IMG/VR virus record: IMGVR_UViG_3300048672_000211
Coordinates: 1 to 20,386 of that record
Length of the DNA stretch: 20,386 nt
From: a virus
Reading direction: 5' to 3' (one strand)
The notes below the pieces were generated by a model that ran no database searches, was not told where the DNA came from, and worked only from the letters and a program-made list of their open reading frames with translations. A program made the translations under genes and the position numbers. Positions 6,265-13,552 of this stretch are shown here, piece after piece; position 1 is the stretch's first letter, and every line of letters begins with the position of its first letter.

Positions 6265-6310
6265 GTCGATTATAACCAATTGTTTGTTGTTGTAATTTCT
6301 GTAAGCGTCG

Positions 6311-6336
6311 TGGGTGATACGTATCCCCCATAAATA
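6311..6336 (+). promoter_or_regulatory. Palindrome abutting a late-like box (CATAAATA)
   Basis: TGGGTGATACGTATCCCCCA (6311-6330) is a 20-bp palindrome with one mismatched pair and no loop, so it is more likely a protein-binding site than an RNA hairpin. It runs into CATAAATA (6329-6336). The predicted start near 6343 would give a leader of about 138 nt for phoH. Confidence 0.4.
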
Positions 6337-6424
6337 GTATTAGTACTACCCTGCATATTTGTGTCTATTGTGACATAGCAGTATTTGAAGTCATGATTGT
6401 CACCTGCAGGTTAGCTGCATCCTC

Positions 6425-6452
6425 CTACAACAAGCAATTCCGCTTGTTGTAG
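6425..6452 (+). promoter_or_regulatory. Strong RNA hairpin in the phoH leader
   Basis: CTACAACAAGC (6425-6435) and GCTTGTTGTAG (6442-6452) form a perfect 11-bp stem with loop AATTCC. No T-run follows, so it is not a normal terminator. It ends 16 nt before the GGAG of phoH and does not cover it. It may stabilise the message or mark a processing site. Confidence 0.6.
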
Positions 6453-6480
6453 TGACTATCAATCATCATGGAGATATCGC

Positions 6481-7269
6481 ATGTCTAGACAACGCACAGT
6501 AAAAGCCAGAACCAAGTCGAAAAATCAATCCGCTGCTGTATACGAATTATCTAATGCCTTAATCAATAACTACGAAGCTCGTAAAATAGGCCCCAAAGCC
6601 AAAACATGGCACATCCGGGATATGGTCAATATCCAGCCGCTAACAGAAACTCAGAAAGATTTCTTTGCTGCCTTTTACAGTGGAGCTGATGTAATCGGAG
6701 TGGGAAGTGCTGGAACTGGAAAAACGTTCATCTCATTATACTTAGCAATCAGTGATATATTGGATCCCCAACAACCTCAGCAAAAATTAATTATTGTTAG
6801 GTCCAATGCAGCTTCTCGTGAGATGGGGCATTTGCCGGGTACTGCCGAAGAAAAGATGTCAGGATTTGAAGCACCATATCGTGTTATTCTTAGTGAGTTA
6901 TTCGGTCGCGAATCAACGTATGATGATATGAAGGAAGCGGGAATAATCGAATTCGTATCTACTTCGTTTATTAGAGGTATGACTTGGTCTGATAGTTTTG
7001 TGTTGTGTGATGAAATACAAAATCTCAACTTACATGAAATTGACACAGTAGTAACCAGACTTGGTGACACGTCTCGATTAATTGGGGTAGGTGATATTAG
7101 ACAAACTGATTTAATTTATAAAAAGAATGATGTAAGTGGATTGGGAGCAGCATTGCAAGTGTTTGCTAGAATGCCTACTGTATCAACAGTCACCTTTACT
7201 AAAAATGACATCGTCCGTTCTGGATTGTGTCGCGATTGGATAGTCGCCAGGGAAGACTTAAACTTATAG
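6481..7269 (+). CDS. phoH: PhoH-like ATPase
   Basis: PhoH-like proteins are P-loop NTPases of the RecD-like helicase fold, common in phages; RNA-related roles have been proposed. The 262-residue product contains Walker A GVGSAGTGKTF (73-83), Walker B SFVLCDEIQN (172-181), an SFIRGMTW loop (162-169) and sensor GVGDIRQTD (202-210), all in the family order. The N-terminal 50 residues are basic and could bind nucleic acid. The start at 6481 has GGAG 8 nt upstream; the leader carries a hairpin. An intrinsic terminator starts 7 bp after the stop, so phoH ends its transcription unit. Confidence 0.93.
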   Translation: MSRQRTVKARTKSKNQSAAVYELSNALINNYEARKIGPKAKTWHIRDMVNIQPLTETQKDFFAAFYSGADVIGVGSAGTGKTFISLYLAISDILDPQQPQQKLIIVRSNAASREMGHLPGTAEEKMSGFEAPYRVILSELFGRESTYDDMKEAGIIEFVSTSFIRGMTWSDSFVLCDEIQNLNLHEIDTVVTRLGDTSRLIGVGDIRQTDLIYKKNDVSGLGAALQVFARMPTVSTVTFTKNDIVRSGLCRDWIVAREDLNL

Positions 7270-7275
7270 TCCGAT

Positions 7276-7318
7276 AACTCAAGAGTTGAGGTGAAAAATC
7301 CAACTCTTGAGTTTTTTT
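7276..7318 (+). terminator. Intrinsic terminator after phoH
   Basis: AACTCAAGAGTTG (7276-7288) pairs with CAACTCTTGAGTT (7301-7313), and the right arm runs into seven T residues (7312-7318). This is a textbook rho-independent terminator. It separates phoH from the Thg1-to-phosphoesterase run. Confidence 0.92.
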
Positions 7319-7335
7319 GTAAATTGTGTTATTAT
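7308..7335 (+). promoter_or_regulatory. Possible extended -10 promoter for the Thg1-like gene run
   Basis: TATTAT (7330-7335) is preceded by TG one base away (7327-7328), giving an extended -10. TTGAGT (7308-7313) lies 16 bp upstream but is inside the terminator arm. The predicted start is near 7342, with AGGA 8 nt before the ATG at 7369. A promoter is expected here after the terminator, but the exact hexamers are uncertain. Confidence 0.4.
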
Positions 7336-7368
7336 ATTATCTTTAATCCACAAATTAGGATAATTGCA

Positions 7369-8148
7369 ATGGCTAAGCACAGTTACGACGATCTCAGCAC
7401 TCGTATGAAAAAATACGAAGCAGCATCAGGTGGCATTTTAGTTCCTCGCATGCCCGCCATCATCCGATTGGATGGCAAAGCATTCCATACATTTACCAGA
7501 CGACGGTGCGATCGTTCAGTAGCATATGACCCAATCATGCATGATGTTATGTGTCATACTATGTTAGGGTTAACTCGTACTATACAAAACGTCAAATTTG
7601 GGTACACCCAATCCGATGAAATTTCTCTGTTGTTGATTGATTATACATCCCATACCAGTAGTCAGTGGTTCGATGGAAAAATTCAGAAGATAGTATCAGT
7701 CGCCGCCGCTGCTGCTACTGCTAATTTTACATATTGGTGGAATTTGTTACATCCTGACGATCAGCTGTCGTTGTGTGATCTTCCTATGTTTGACGCTCGA
7801 GTCTTCACGGTACCGGAATCTGATGTGTGTAATGCGTTCATCTGGCGACAACAAGACGCAATGCGCAATGCGGTTCAAATAATAGGAAGGCATCATTACA
7901 GCCACACAGAAATGCACGGCAAATCCTGTAAAATTATTCGAGAGTGTTTACAACGGGATCACAATATCGAGTGGCAACGTGATGTGCCTACTTGGCAGAG
8001 ACATGGTACTGCTATGTGCAGACAACCCGGTGGATGGGCAGTAGACCTATCCATGCCTATGATATCACAAAACCGCCATTATGTTGAACAATATATACCA
8101 GGGATTAATTTAAAAAGTTCCGATGACACAACCAACAATAGTATTTGA
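7369..8148 (+). CDS. Thg1-like tRNA 3'-5' nucleotidyltransferase
   Basis: Thg1 enzymes add nucleotides to RNA 5' ends in the 3'-5' direction; Thg1-like proteins (TLPs) repair truncated tRNA 5' ends in vitro. The 259-residue product has the metal-binding strand IIRLDGKAFHTFTRR (31-45, D35) and YTQSDEISLLL (79-89, D83 and E84). The conserved block after IWRQQDA (158-164) reads MRNAVQ instead of the HINNLYN of eukaryotic tRNA-His guanylyltransferases, which points to a TLP. I chose the ATG at 7369 (AGGA 8 nt upstream, residues MAKHSYDDLSTRMKKYE); the frame is open further up, but that region is terminator and promoter. It heads a 12-gene run, overlapping the next gene by 26 bp. No tRNA gene lies in this window. 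Confidence 0.9.
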   Translation: MAKHSYDDLSTRMKKYEAASGGILVPRMPAIIRLDGKAFHTFTRRRCDRSVAYDPIMHDVMCHTMLGLTRTIQNVKFGYTQSDEISLLLIDYTSHTSSQWFDGKIQKIVSVAAAAATANFTYWWNLLHPDDQLSLCDLPMFDARVFTVPESDVCNAFIWRQQDAMRNAVQIIGRHHYSHTEMHGKSCKIIRECLQRDHNIEWQRDVPTWQRHGTAMCRQPGGWAVDLSMPMISQNRHYVEQYIPGINLKSSDDTTNNSI

Positions 8149-8320
8149 AGGTATTGAAGTGCGGCCTACTGGCCGCACAGCTAGAAAACAACTTCGTAGT
8201 GGAAAATATGATATATTACATGAAGTCGCCCCAGTTGACAAACTAGCTGGGGCATGGCGGAAATGGATCCGATTGTCTGACGCTCATGAAGTTATTATTG
8301 ACGACACTCCACCTAATTAA
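8123..8320 (+). CDS. Small hypothetical protein (65 aa)
   Basis: I do not recognise the family. It is basic in the middle (RPTGRTARKQLRSGKYD) and ends in an acidic strand (EVIIDDTPPN). A WRKWIR segment is at 45-50. Its start lies in the last 26 bp of the Thg1-like gene without its own clear Shine-Dalgarno, so translation is probably coupled. The frame fills the space before the next gene, which has a proper RBS. I think it is real. Confidence 0.6.
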   Translation: MTQPTIVFEGIEVRPTGRTARKQLRSGKYDILHEVAPVDKLAGAWRKWIRLSDAHEVIIDDTPPN

Positions 8321-8333
8321 TAAGGATAATAAT

Positions 8334-8585
8334 ATGATACCAGAACATTTTTGCATTTGGCTACAAGGATATGTGGAAACAGTTGGAGCAGCTCCAACTG
8401 ATCCACAGTGGCAAATTATCGTAGATCATTTACAGTCAGTATTTGATAAACAAACCCCGGATAGATCAGCCACCAAACCCATGGAGGTTCCACCAAAACC
8501 AATATTTCCGCCTGCTAGGTTTATAAATGAAGGGGGATTTTTTATTCCTCCAGTTACTTGTTCAACTAATCCAATAATTTGTTAA
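8334..8585 (+). CDS. Small phage protein with FxxWLQGYxE motif
   Basis: The product has 83 residues. The start FCIWLQGYVE followed by QWQIIVDHLQSVFDK is a pattern I associate with a widespread family of small phage proteins of unknown function. The second half is Pro-rich (KPMEVPPKPIFPPARF) and probably flexible. The ATG at 8334 has AAGGA 7 nt upstream, so it is better than the upstream ATG at 8286 inside the previous gene. Its stop TAA shares one base with the start of thyA. Confidence 0.7.
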   Translation: MIPEHFCIWLQGYVETVGAAPTDPQWQIIVDHLQSVFDKQTPDRSATKPMEVPPKPIFPPARFINEGGFFIPPVTCSTNPIIC

Positions 8586-9457
8586 TGGATAACTATATAT
8601 TAAGTGAGTACGACTCAGCCCTTGCTGCGATTTTAGAATCTGGAATTACTATATCGGGGGATAGAACTGGAGTTGGAACTAGATGTAAGTTCGGTTTAAG
8701 CACATCGTACGACATATCAACTAGAGTTCCAATTTTAACCAAACGCAAAATGGTGTGGAAGTCATTCGTTAAAGAACTACTGTGGTACATATCCGGATCG
8801 TCTAATATAAACGATTTAGAGCGAATGGGATCTAATATATGGACGCCGTGGAAGAATGCTGAGTTCACAACAAAGAACCATTTCCCAGATGGGAGTGGTG
8901 GGTATATCTATGGAGCTAATCTAATTCATTATGGAGCGGCGTTGGATGATCCAAACCTAGATGCTGGGTTTAATCAATTAAATTATGTGATTGACACGTT
9001 AAGAAACAACCCAGCTAGCAGACAAGCATTATTCACTTTTTGGCGCCCAGACACGAATAATCGCGCTATATTACCTGCTTGTCACGCTATGTACCATTTT
9101 ATTCTTATTCCAGATGAACAAGGGCAGTTAACGAGATTGGATTGTCATTTATTTCAACGTAGTTGTGACTATCCAATAGGTGGTCCCGCAAATTTGTTTA
9201 TTGCGTCCATGTTTGTGTATATGATAGCTCAACAATTGAGAGTATCCCCTAATAGGCTGTATCATTATGCATCTCATGCTCACGTATACACCAATGCTAT
9301 TGAGGCATCTACTGAATACTTGGCGCGATCTGAATCTCCAGATTCGCCCATATTACTTCTTAATTATAAGCCATCTATGTATGATTATACAGTAGATGAC
9401 TTTGATATAGTAGATTACAACCCGCTTCCTCCCATTAAATTTCCAATTGCAGTATAA
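8585..9457 (+). CDS. thyA: Thymidylate synthase (ThyA type)
   Basis: It converts dUMP and methylene-tetrahydrofolate to dTMP and dihydrofolate, and so works with the DHFR encoded 1.4 kb downstream. The 290-residue product shows DRTGVGT (26-32) for phosphate binding, IWTPWKN (85-91), the catalytic Cys166 in LPACHAMYHF, QRSCDYPIGGPAN (191-203) and HAHVYTN (231-237), all in ThyA order. The ATG at 8585 overlaps the previous stop as TAATG; there is no clear RBS, so coupled initiation is likely. A TTG at 8579 is less likely. No intron is visible, unlike T4 td. Confidence 0.96.
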   Translation: MDNYILSEYDSALAAILESGITISGDRTGVGTRCKFGLSTSYDISTRVPILTKRKMVWKSFVKELLWYISGSSNINDLERMGSNIWTPWKNAEFTTKNHFPDGSGGYIYGANLIHYGAALDDPNLDAGFNQLNYVIDTLRNNPASRQALFTFWRPDTNNRAILPACHAMYHFILIPDEQGQLTRLDCHLFQRSCDYPIGGPANLFIASMFVYMIAQQLRVSPNRLYHYASHAHVYTNAIEASTEYLARSESPDSPILLLNYKPSMYDYTVDDFDIVDYNPLPPIKFPIAV

Positions 9458-9478
9458 TTACCATAACAGGAATTAATC

Positions 9479-10873
9479 ATGACAAATGATATAGAACGAC
9501 TACTAGTTGAGTTATCCCTAGACTCTAGTAGAAACAACAAAATTCAGATACTAATGGACAACAAGAGCAATGTTTGTTTATCTAAGGTGTTAGATTACAC
9601 GCTGAATCCATTTAAGACATACGGAATTACTCCATTCCTGGTGGATCGGGATTGTACCGATGGATTTGAATTTGATTTACTGACTTGGGATTTATTAGAT
9701 CGATTAATTGAACGATCGTTAACTGGTAATGCGGCCAAGGTAGCAATCGAGACTGAAATGTTGAGATTATCAGCAGACTCAGCATCCTTATTCTTTAAAA
9801 TATTAGCAAAGGATTTGCGCTGCGGTGTAAATGCGTCCACCATCAATAAGGTATTTCCGGATTTGATTCCTGTATTTCCATATCAGCGGTGTAGTTTGCC
9901 TAAAGACGTTAAGTTAGATAAATGGAATTGGGTAGGTGGGATTCATTCCCAGCAAAAGTGTGATGGTATGTATATCAATCTCACTATAGTCAGTAGCACT
10001 AATTTTTCTATTGCTAGCAGGAGTGGAACTCCTTTCCCAATATCAGCGTTCTCTGCGCTAGATGATGTAGTATCAAATTTAGATGCGGCTTATCTTGGAT
10101 TCCAATACCAAGGCGAGATGTTGGTATATAAAGGAGGCTCACTGGAGCCTCTTCCTCGAGAGATAGGAAATGGAATCTTAAATAGTGTTCAACAGGGTGG
10201 ATCATTTGCTGATGATGAATATCCATCATTTGTCATATGGGATCGCATAGCAGTATCTGCGGTAAAGGCAAAAGGACAAGATAAAACTCCATATCGGGAA
10301 CGATTCGCAGCTGTTTCAGCATTGGTAAATGATGTAGTATCACAATCCAGTGATGCGTTAGATGTAGAAGGGTATTGGCCTATTCAATTAGTAGAAACTA
10401 AAATCGTATATAGCATGGCAGAAGCGTATGCTCATTATTCTCAGATGTTGGCAGCTGGGAGAGAGGGCACAATCATTAAAGAGTCGGATGGGATATGGAA
10501 AGATGGTACATCTAAACAACAAGTTAAATTAAAATTAACGGTTGATTGTGATTTGAAGATAGTAGGATTCACACCTGGATCAGGCAAGCACCAATCTACA
10601 TTTGGGTCTATTACTTGTCGTACATGTGATGATTTACTGGAAGTTAATGTATCTGGGTTTGCTGATGCTAAGCGGTTGGATATTCACAATAACCGGGAGT
10701 CCTTAATCGGTACTATTATGGCAGTGCAATTTAATGATATTATGAAGCCCACTGAATCGAATCCGGTGTATTCGTTATTCTTACCGAGGCATCTGGAGTT
10801 GCGAACAGATAAGACGGAAGCGGACACTCTCCAGCGAGTGATAGATCAATTAGAATCCGCTAAGGAGGCCTAA
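9479..10873 (+). CDS. ATP-dependent DNA ligase (T4 gp30-like)
   Basis: It seals nicks in phage DNA during replication. The 464 residues comprise a helical N-terminal part (to about 140), the nucleotidyltransferase domain and an OB-fold. Motif I is QKCDGMYINL with nucleophile K160, motif III is GEMLVY (212-217), motif IV is EGTIIKESDG (329-338) and motif V is KLKLTVD (350-356). Motif I reads KCDGMY, where most ligases end in Arg; Tyr replaces it, which is worth noting. The ATG at 9479 has AGGA 8 nt upstream. The stop codon overlaps the DHFR start as TAATG. An RNA ligase is unlikely given the motif IV-V spacing and size. Confidence 0.93.
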   Translation: MTNDIERLLVELSLDSSRNNKIQILMDNKSNVCLSKVLDYTLNPFKTYGITPFLVDRDCTDGFEFDLLTWDLLDRLIERSLTGNAAKVAIETEMLRLSADSASLFFKILAKDLRCGVNASTINKVFPDLIPVFPYQRCSLPKDVKLDKWNWVGGIHSQQKCDGMYINLTIVSSTNFSIASRSGTPFPISAFSALDDVVSNLDAAYLGFQYQGEMLVYKGGSLEPLPREIGNGILNSVQQGGSFADDEYPSFVIWDRIAVSAVKAKGQDKTPYRERFAAVSALVNDVVSQSSDALDVEGYWPIQLVETKIVYSMAEAYAHYSQMLAAGREGTIIKESDGIWKDGTSKQQVKLKLTVDCDLKIVGFTPGSGKHQSTFGSITCRTCDDLLEVNVSGFADAKRLDIHNNRESLIGTIMAVQFNDIMKPTESNPVYSLFLPRHLELRTDKTEADTLQRVIDQLESAKEA

Positions 10874-11412
10874 TGGAGTATCGGACTATTGCTGCTGTAG
10901 ATAATAAGTGGGGATATGCTCGTGATGGAGAAATTCCTTGGTATTTTTCGGAAGACTTCCGTAGGTTTAAAAATCTAACAATGGGTGGAATATGTATCAT
11001 GGGGAAGTCCACGTATTATGATATTGATAGGCGTACATCAATATCATCCCCTGATTGTTTATTACCTGGTAGACAAAGTATAGTATTATCCACTAAATTA
11101 TCGACTATCCCAAACGCTCATGTTGTTCCTGACGTAATAAGTGCGTTAGATTTGGTATTCCAATTGCAGAAGGAGTCTAACGGGATAGTATTTTTCATAG
11201 GAGGAGGGAGTATATTCGACGTTGGAGTTGAATTATCCAACTGTTTACATTTAACTCATATTGATGGAAACTATAACTGTACTAGATTTTTTCCAAAAGC
11301 TATTGTCAACGAGAATTTTAGTATAATAAGTAAACAAGTATCACCCAACCATAATCAGGTTACTTATACCGATTATACTAGACAATTTCCTCGGATCCCA
11401 CATGAATCCTGA
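10873..11412 (+). CDS. Dihydrofolate reductase
   Basis: It reduces dihydrofolate with NADPH and recycles the product of thymidylate synthase. The 179-residue product has AAVDNKWGYARDGEIPWYF (7-25), the acidic site D28 in SEDFRRFKNLT, GICIMGKSTYYDI (39-51) for NADPH and the FFIGGGSIFDVG loop near the C-terminal half. It has the strongest Shine-Dalgarno in the region (AAGGAGG, about 5 nt before the start), inside the end of the ligase gene. It overlaps the next gene by 11 bp. Confidence 0.94.
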   Translation: MEYRTIAAVDNKWGYARDGEIPWYFSEDFRRFKNLTMGGICIMGKSTYYDIDRRTSISSPDCLLPGRQSIVLSTKLSTIPNAHVVPDVISALDLVFQLQKESNGIVFFIGGGSIFDVGVELSNCLHLTHIDGNYNCTRFFPKAIVNENFSIISKQVSPNHNQVTYTDYTRQFPRIPHES

Positions 11413-11683
11413 TTTATTAAATTCTATGTTCGAGTGGATTGGGGGGTTGATGGTATTCAACCATTGTCGTGTGCTATACCGAGATAAGGCGGTACAGGGA
11501 ATTAGCCTTCTCAGCAATTTATTTTTTACGGGATGGGGAGTTTGGAATATTATATACTACCCTATGCTAAATCAAATGTGGAGTTTTTATGGTAGTGTAT
11601 TCTTAACAGTGGCAAATATGTCGTGGTTAGGAGGATTATTATGGTATCGCCGCAAACCCAAGTACAACATTAATAAGGACTAA
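11402..11683 (+). CDS. Small three-helix membrane protein, possibly PQ-loop/SemiSWEET-like
   Basis: The product has 93 residues with three hydrophobic segments at about 8-24, 36-54 and 60-81, and a basic C-terminal tail (WYRRKPKYNINKD) that suggests a cytoplasmic C-terminus. The pattern WIGGLMVFNHCRVLYRDK-VQGIS followed by FFTGWGVWNIIYY recalls PQ-loop or SemiSWEET-type half transporters, although the Pro-Gln pair itself is absent. Transport of a metabolite is possible but not shown. A holin role is also conceivable, but the place amid replication genes argues against it. Confidence 0.6.
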   Translation: MNPDLLNSMFEWIGGLMVFNHCRVLYRDKAVQGISLLSNLFFTGWGVWNIIYYPMLNQMWSFYGSVFLTVANMSWLGGLLWYRRKPKYNINKD

Positions 11684-11688
11684 ATAAC

Positions 11689-12330
11689 ATGGAACGTAAA
11701 CACCACTCACATAATTCAGATGACTACCAACAAATCATCATTCCTAATGATAGAGTTCCTCCGTTTAAACAATTAGACATTCTCCACACCGCAGTTGAAA
11801 CTCATTTTTATATTAGTGGCGAAATCGGTCCTCCAGATCAATTCATTGATATGAACCATAGACTAGCTACCGCGGGGCCTGATGACGCGATTGTTATCTA
11901 TTTAAACACAATCGGTGGGCAATTGGACACTGGTGTCCAGATTATGAACGCAATGCGCTCTAGTCAAGCGGAGGTAATTACTGTAATGTCGGGTATGGTA
12001 TATTCTCTGGGTAGTTTATTGTTTTTATCCGGCAAGCAGAGAATAGTCACACCTAATTCGATTATGATGATTCATAATTATAGAGGGGGCTCGTTTGGTA
12101 GTGGGCATGAGATTAAATTACAAACCGCTGCCACTGAACGGTGGTTCAATAAACTCGCCAGTGAGGTTTATTTGCCGTTTCTATCAGAGGATGAACTCAG
12201 TCGCATGCTGAAGGGGGAAGATATCTGGTTATTATCTGATGACGTGAGTGAACGGCTAGCCATGGTAGAGGAGATGTTGGCTAATGAGGAAGAACTCGAA
12301 GTGGATGATGACCCAACAGAAGTAGAGTAG
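11689..12330 (+). CDS. clpP: ClpP-like serine protease
   Basis: The 213-residue product has the ClpP fold: FYISGEI (40-46), IYLNTIGGQLDTGVQIMNAMR (70-90), catalytic S106 in GMVYSLGSLLFLSG, H129 in MIHNYRGG and a probable Asp at 178 (GEDIWLLSDD). The N-terminus is His-rich and the last 20 residues are strongly acidic (ANEEELEVDDDPTEVE), unlike bacterial ClpP. In phages, ClpP-type proteins can be prohead proteases or act on host proteins. Here no capsid gene is near and the neighbours are DHFR and primase, so I favour a regulatory or host-directed role. AAGGA is 11 nt before the start. Confidence 0.88.
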   Translation: MERKHHSHNSDDYQQIIIPNDRVPPFKQLDILHTAVETHFYISGEIGPPDQFIDMNHRLATAGPDDAIVIYLNTIGGQLDTGVQIMNAMRSSQAEVITVMSGMVYSLGSLLFLSGKQRIVTPNSIMMIHNYRGGSFGSGHEIKLQTAATERWFNKLASEVYLPFLSEDELSRMLKGEDIWLLSDDVSERLAMVEEMLANEEELEVDDDPTEVE

Positions 12331-12333
12331 TAT

Positions 12334-13347
12334 ATGAAAGATGTTATTGAATCTTACATTCCATTACCTCCTGCTAAAGGAAGTGGTTGGCATCAAGTTG
12401 CCTGCAAAGTGTGCAACGACCATTCCCATAAGGGATTGCGGGCAGGATTCAAATTCACAGATGGCGCAGTTGGATACAAGTGTTATAATTGTGGGATTTC
12501 AGCTAAGTATGATCCTGATGTTAATGTAGTTTCAGTAAACATGCAAACGATATTAAGGGCGTTTGGAATTAATGAGATTGATTGGCAAAGAGTGGTATTG
12601 TTAAATATGAAGCAAGGAGTGGATTCACCACCCACTCCTGCTATTCCTCGTGTTATGCTTATTCCACCATCTGTCATCAACCTTCCGTCTATCTTTTACC
12701 GAATGGAAGAAGGCGATGAATGGGGTGATGCAGCTATATCATATTTGATTAGTAGAGGGATAGACCCATCTAGTCAACTTTTTTATTGCGTTAAGCAGTC
12801 CCAAGTAGAAGCTGATCGCAGATGGTACGGACGCATTATTATACCTATATATTACAATAACCAATTGATTTATTATCAAGGTAGAGATTTAACCCAGTTG
12901 CACCAAAAGAAGTATCTAACCCCTTCTATCAGCAAGCAAAATATTTTATTCGGCTACCACAATATTCAGGAAAACTCATCTAAGCCTATTTATGTGGTGG
13001 AGGGGTGGTTCGATGCTGTATTAATTAATGGCGTTGCGGTATTTGGTAGTGAGATGACGGATGCTCAAATCGCATGGCTAAACTCATCCAATCGTCCTAA
13101 AATAGTAATCCCGGATAAAACAGGTGATGGTTGGAGGCTTGCTAGTCAAGCTCTTCAATTGGGATGGGGAGTATCGTTACCTGCGATAGATAATAGCATG
13201 GGAGATTGCAAAGACATATCCGATATGATATCGGTGTTTGGGAAGCTATACACTATGTCAGTAATCGACAAATACACAATATTAAACGAATGCGTGGCGG
13301 AGGTATCATTACACGCAATTTATGGGAAGCCACCATCAAGGAGATGA
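12334..13347 (+). CDS. DNA primase (zinc ribbon plus Toprim, gp61/DnaG-like)
   Basis: It makes RNA primers for lagging-strand synthesis. The 337 residues start with a zinc ribbon, C24-x2-C27 and C50-x2-C53 (CKVC, CYNC), then a linker, a central domain with GRIIIPIYYNNQLIYYQGRDL (166-185) and a Toprim domain with IYVVEGWFDAVL (219-230, E223), IVIPDKTGDG (257-266) and GDCKDISD (290-297). No helicase domain is fused, as in T4 where gp41 is separate. The gene starts 3 bp after clpP ends with a weak RBS. A CHC2-type helicase-primase fusion is excluded by length. Confidence 0.9.
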   Translation: MKDVIESYIPLPPAKGSGWHQVACKVCNDHSHKGLRAGFKFTDGAVGYKCYNCGISAKYDPDVNVVSVNMQTILRAFGINEIDWQRVVLLNMKQGVDSPPTPAIPRVMLIPPSVINLPSIFYRMEEGDEWGDAAISYLISRGIDPSSQLFYCVKQSQVEADRRWYGRIIIPIYYNNQLIYYQGRDLTQLHQKKYLTPSISKQNILFGYHNIQENSSKPIYVVEGWFDAVLINGVAVFGSEMTDAQIAWLNSSNRPKIVIPDKTGDGWRLASQALQLGWGVSLPAIDNSMGDCKDISDMISVFGKLYTMSVIDKYTILNECVAEVSLHAIYGKPPSRR

Positions 13348-13353
13348 TGTAAC

Positions 13354-13551
13354 ATGATAGATCCACAATTTTATAACAAGTCTCGTCAAGAACTCGAGCA
13401 GCATTATCAGAAATATACCGATGATTTAAATCGGTTATATGACTTACCAAACAACCAAACAACGCAGCTACTTCGCACAGCATTAACACACGCAATTGAT
13501 GATATTCGATATATGTTGGAGAACCCAACTGACAGAGAAGGTAATACCTAG
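13354..13551 (+). CDS. Small hypothetical protein (65 aa)
   Basis: I do not recognise it. It is predicted to be two helices (SRQELEQHYQKYTDDLNRLYDL and TQLLRTALTHAIDDIRYMLEN) and is moderately acidic. A strong AAGGAG lies 10 nt before the ATG at 13354, in the end of the primase gene. It ends 1 bp before the topoisomerase start. Spacing and RBS support a real gene. Confidence 0.7.
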   Translation: MIDPQFYNKSRQELEQHYQKYTDDLNRLYDLPNNQTTQLLRTALTHAIDDIRYMLENPTDREGNT

Positions 13552-13552
13552 C

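Larger units (their letters stand above)
6265..6480 (+). other. 216-bp non-coding leader upstream of phoH
   Basis: This is the longest gap in the window. It holds, in order, a near-perfect palindrome with a late-like box (6311-6336), a 140-nt possible leader, and a strong hairpin (6425-6452), then GGAG before phoH. A 19-codon reading frame at 6393-6452 ends exactly on the hairpin but has no convincing RBS. I see no tRNA fold. Confidence 0.6.

Noticed and set aside
6265-6480. tRNA or other structured RNA gene
   Set aside because: No cloverleaf, no T-loop consensus; only one simple hairpin and a palindrome are visible.
7291-7368. N-terminal extension of the Thg1-like protein
   Set aside because: The extra 26 residues would be translated from the terminator and promoter region, and the family starts at the ATG at 7369, which has an RBS.
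8585-9457. Group I intron in thyA, as in T4 td
   Set aside because: The reading frame is continuous with all motifs in order and normal length.
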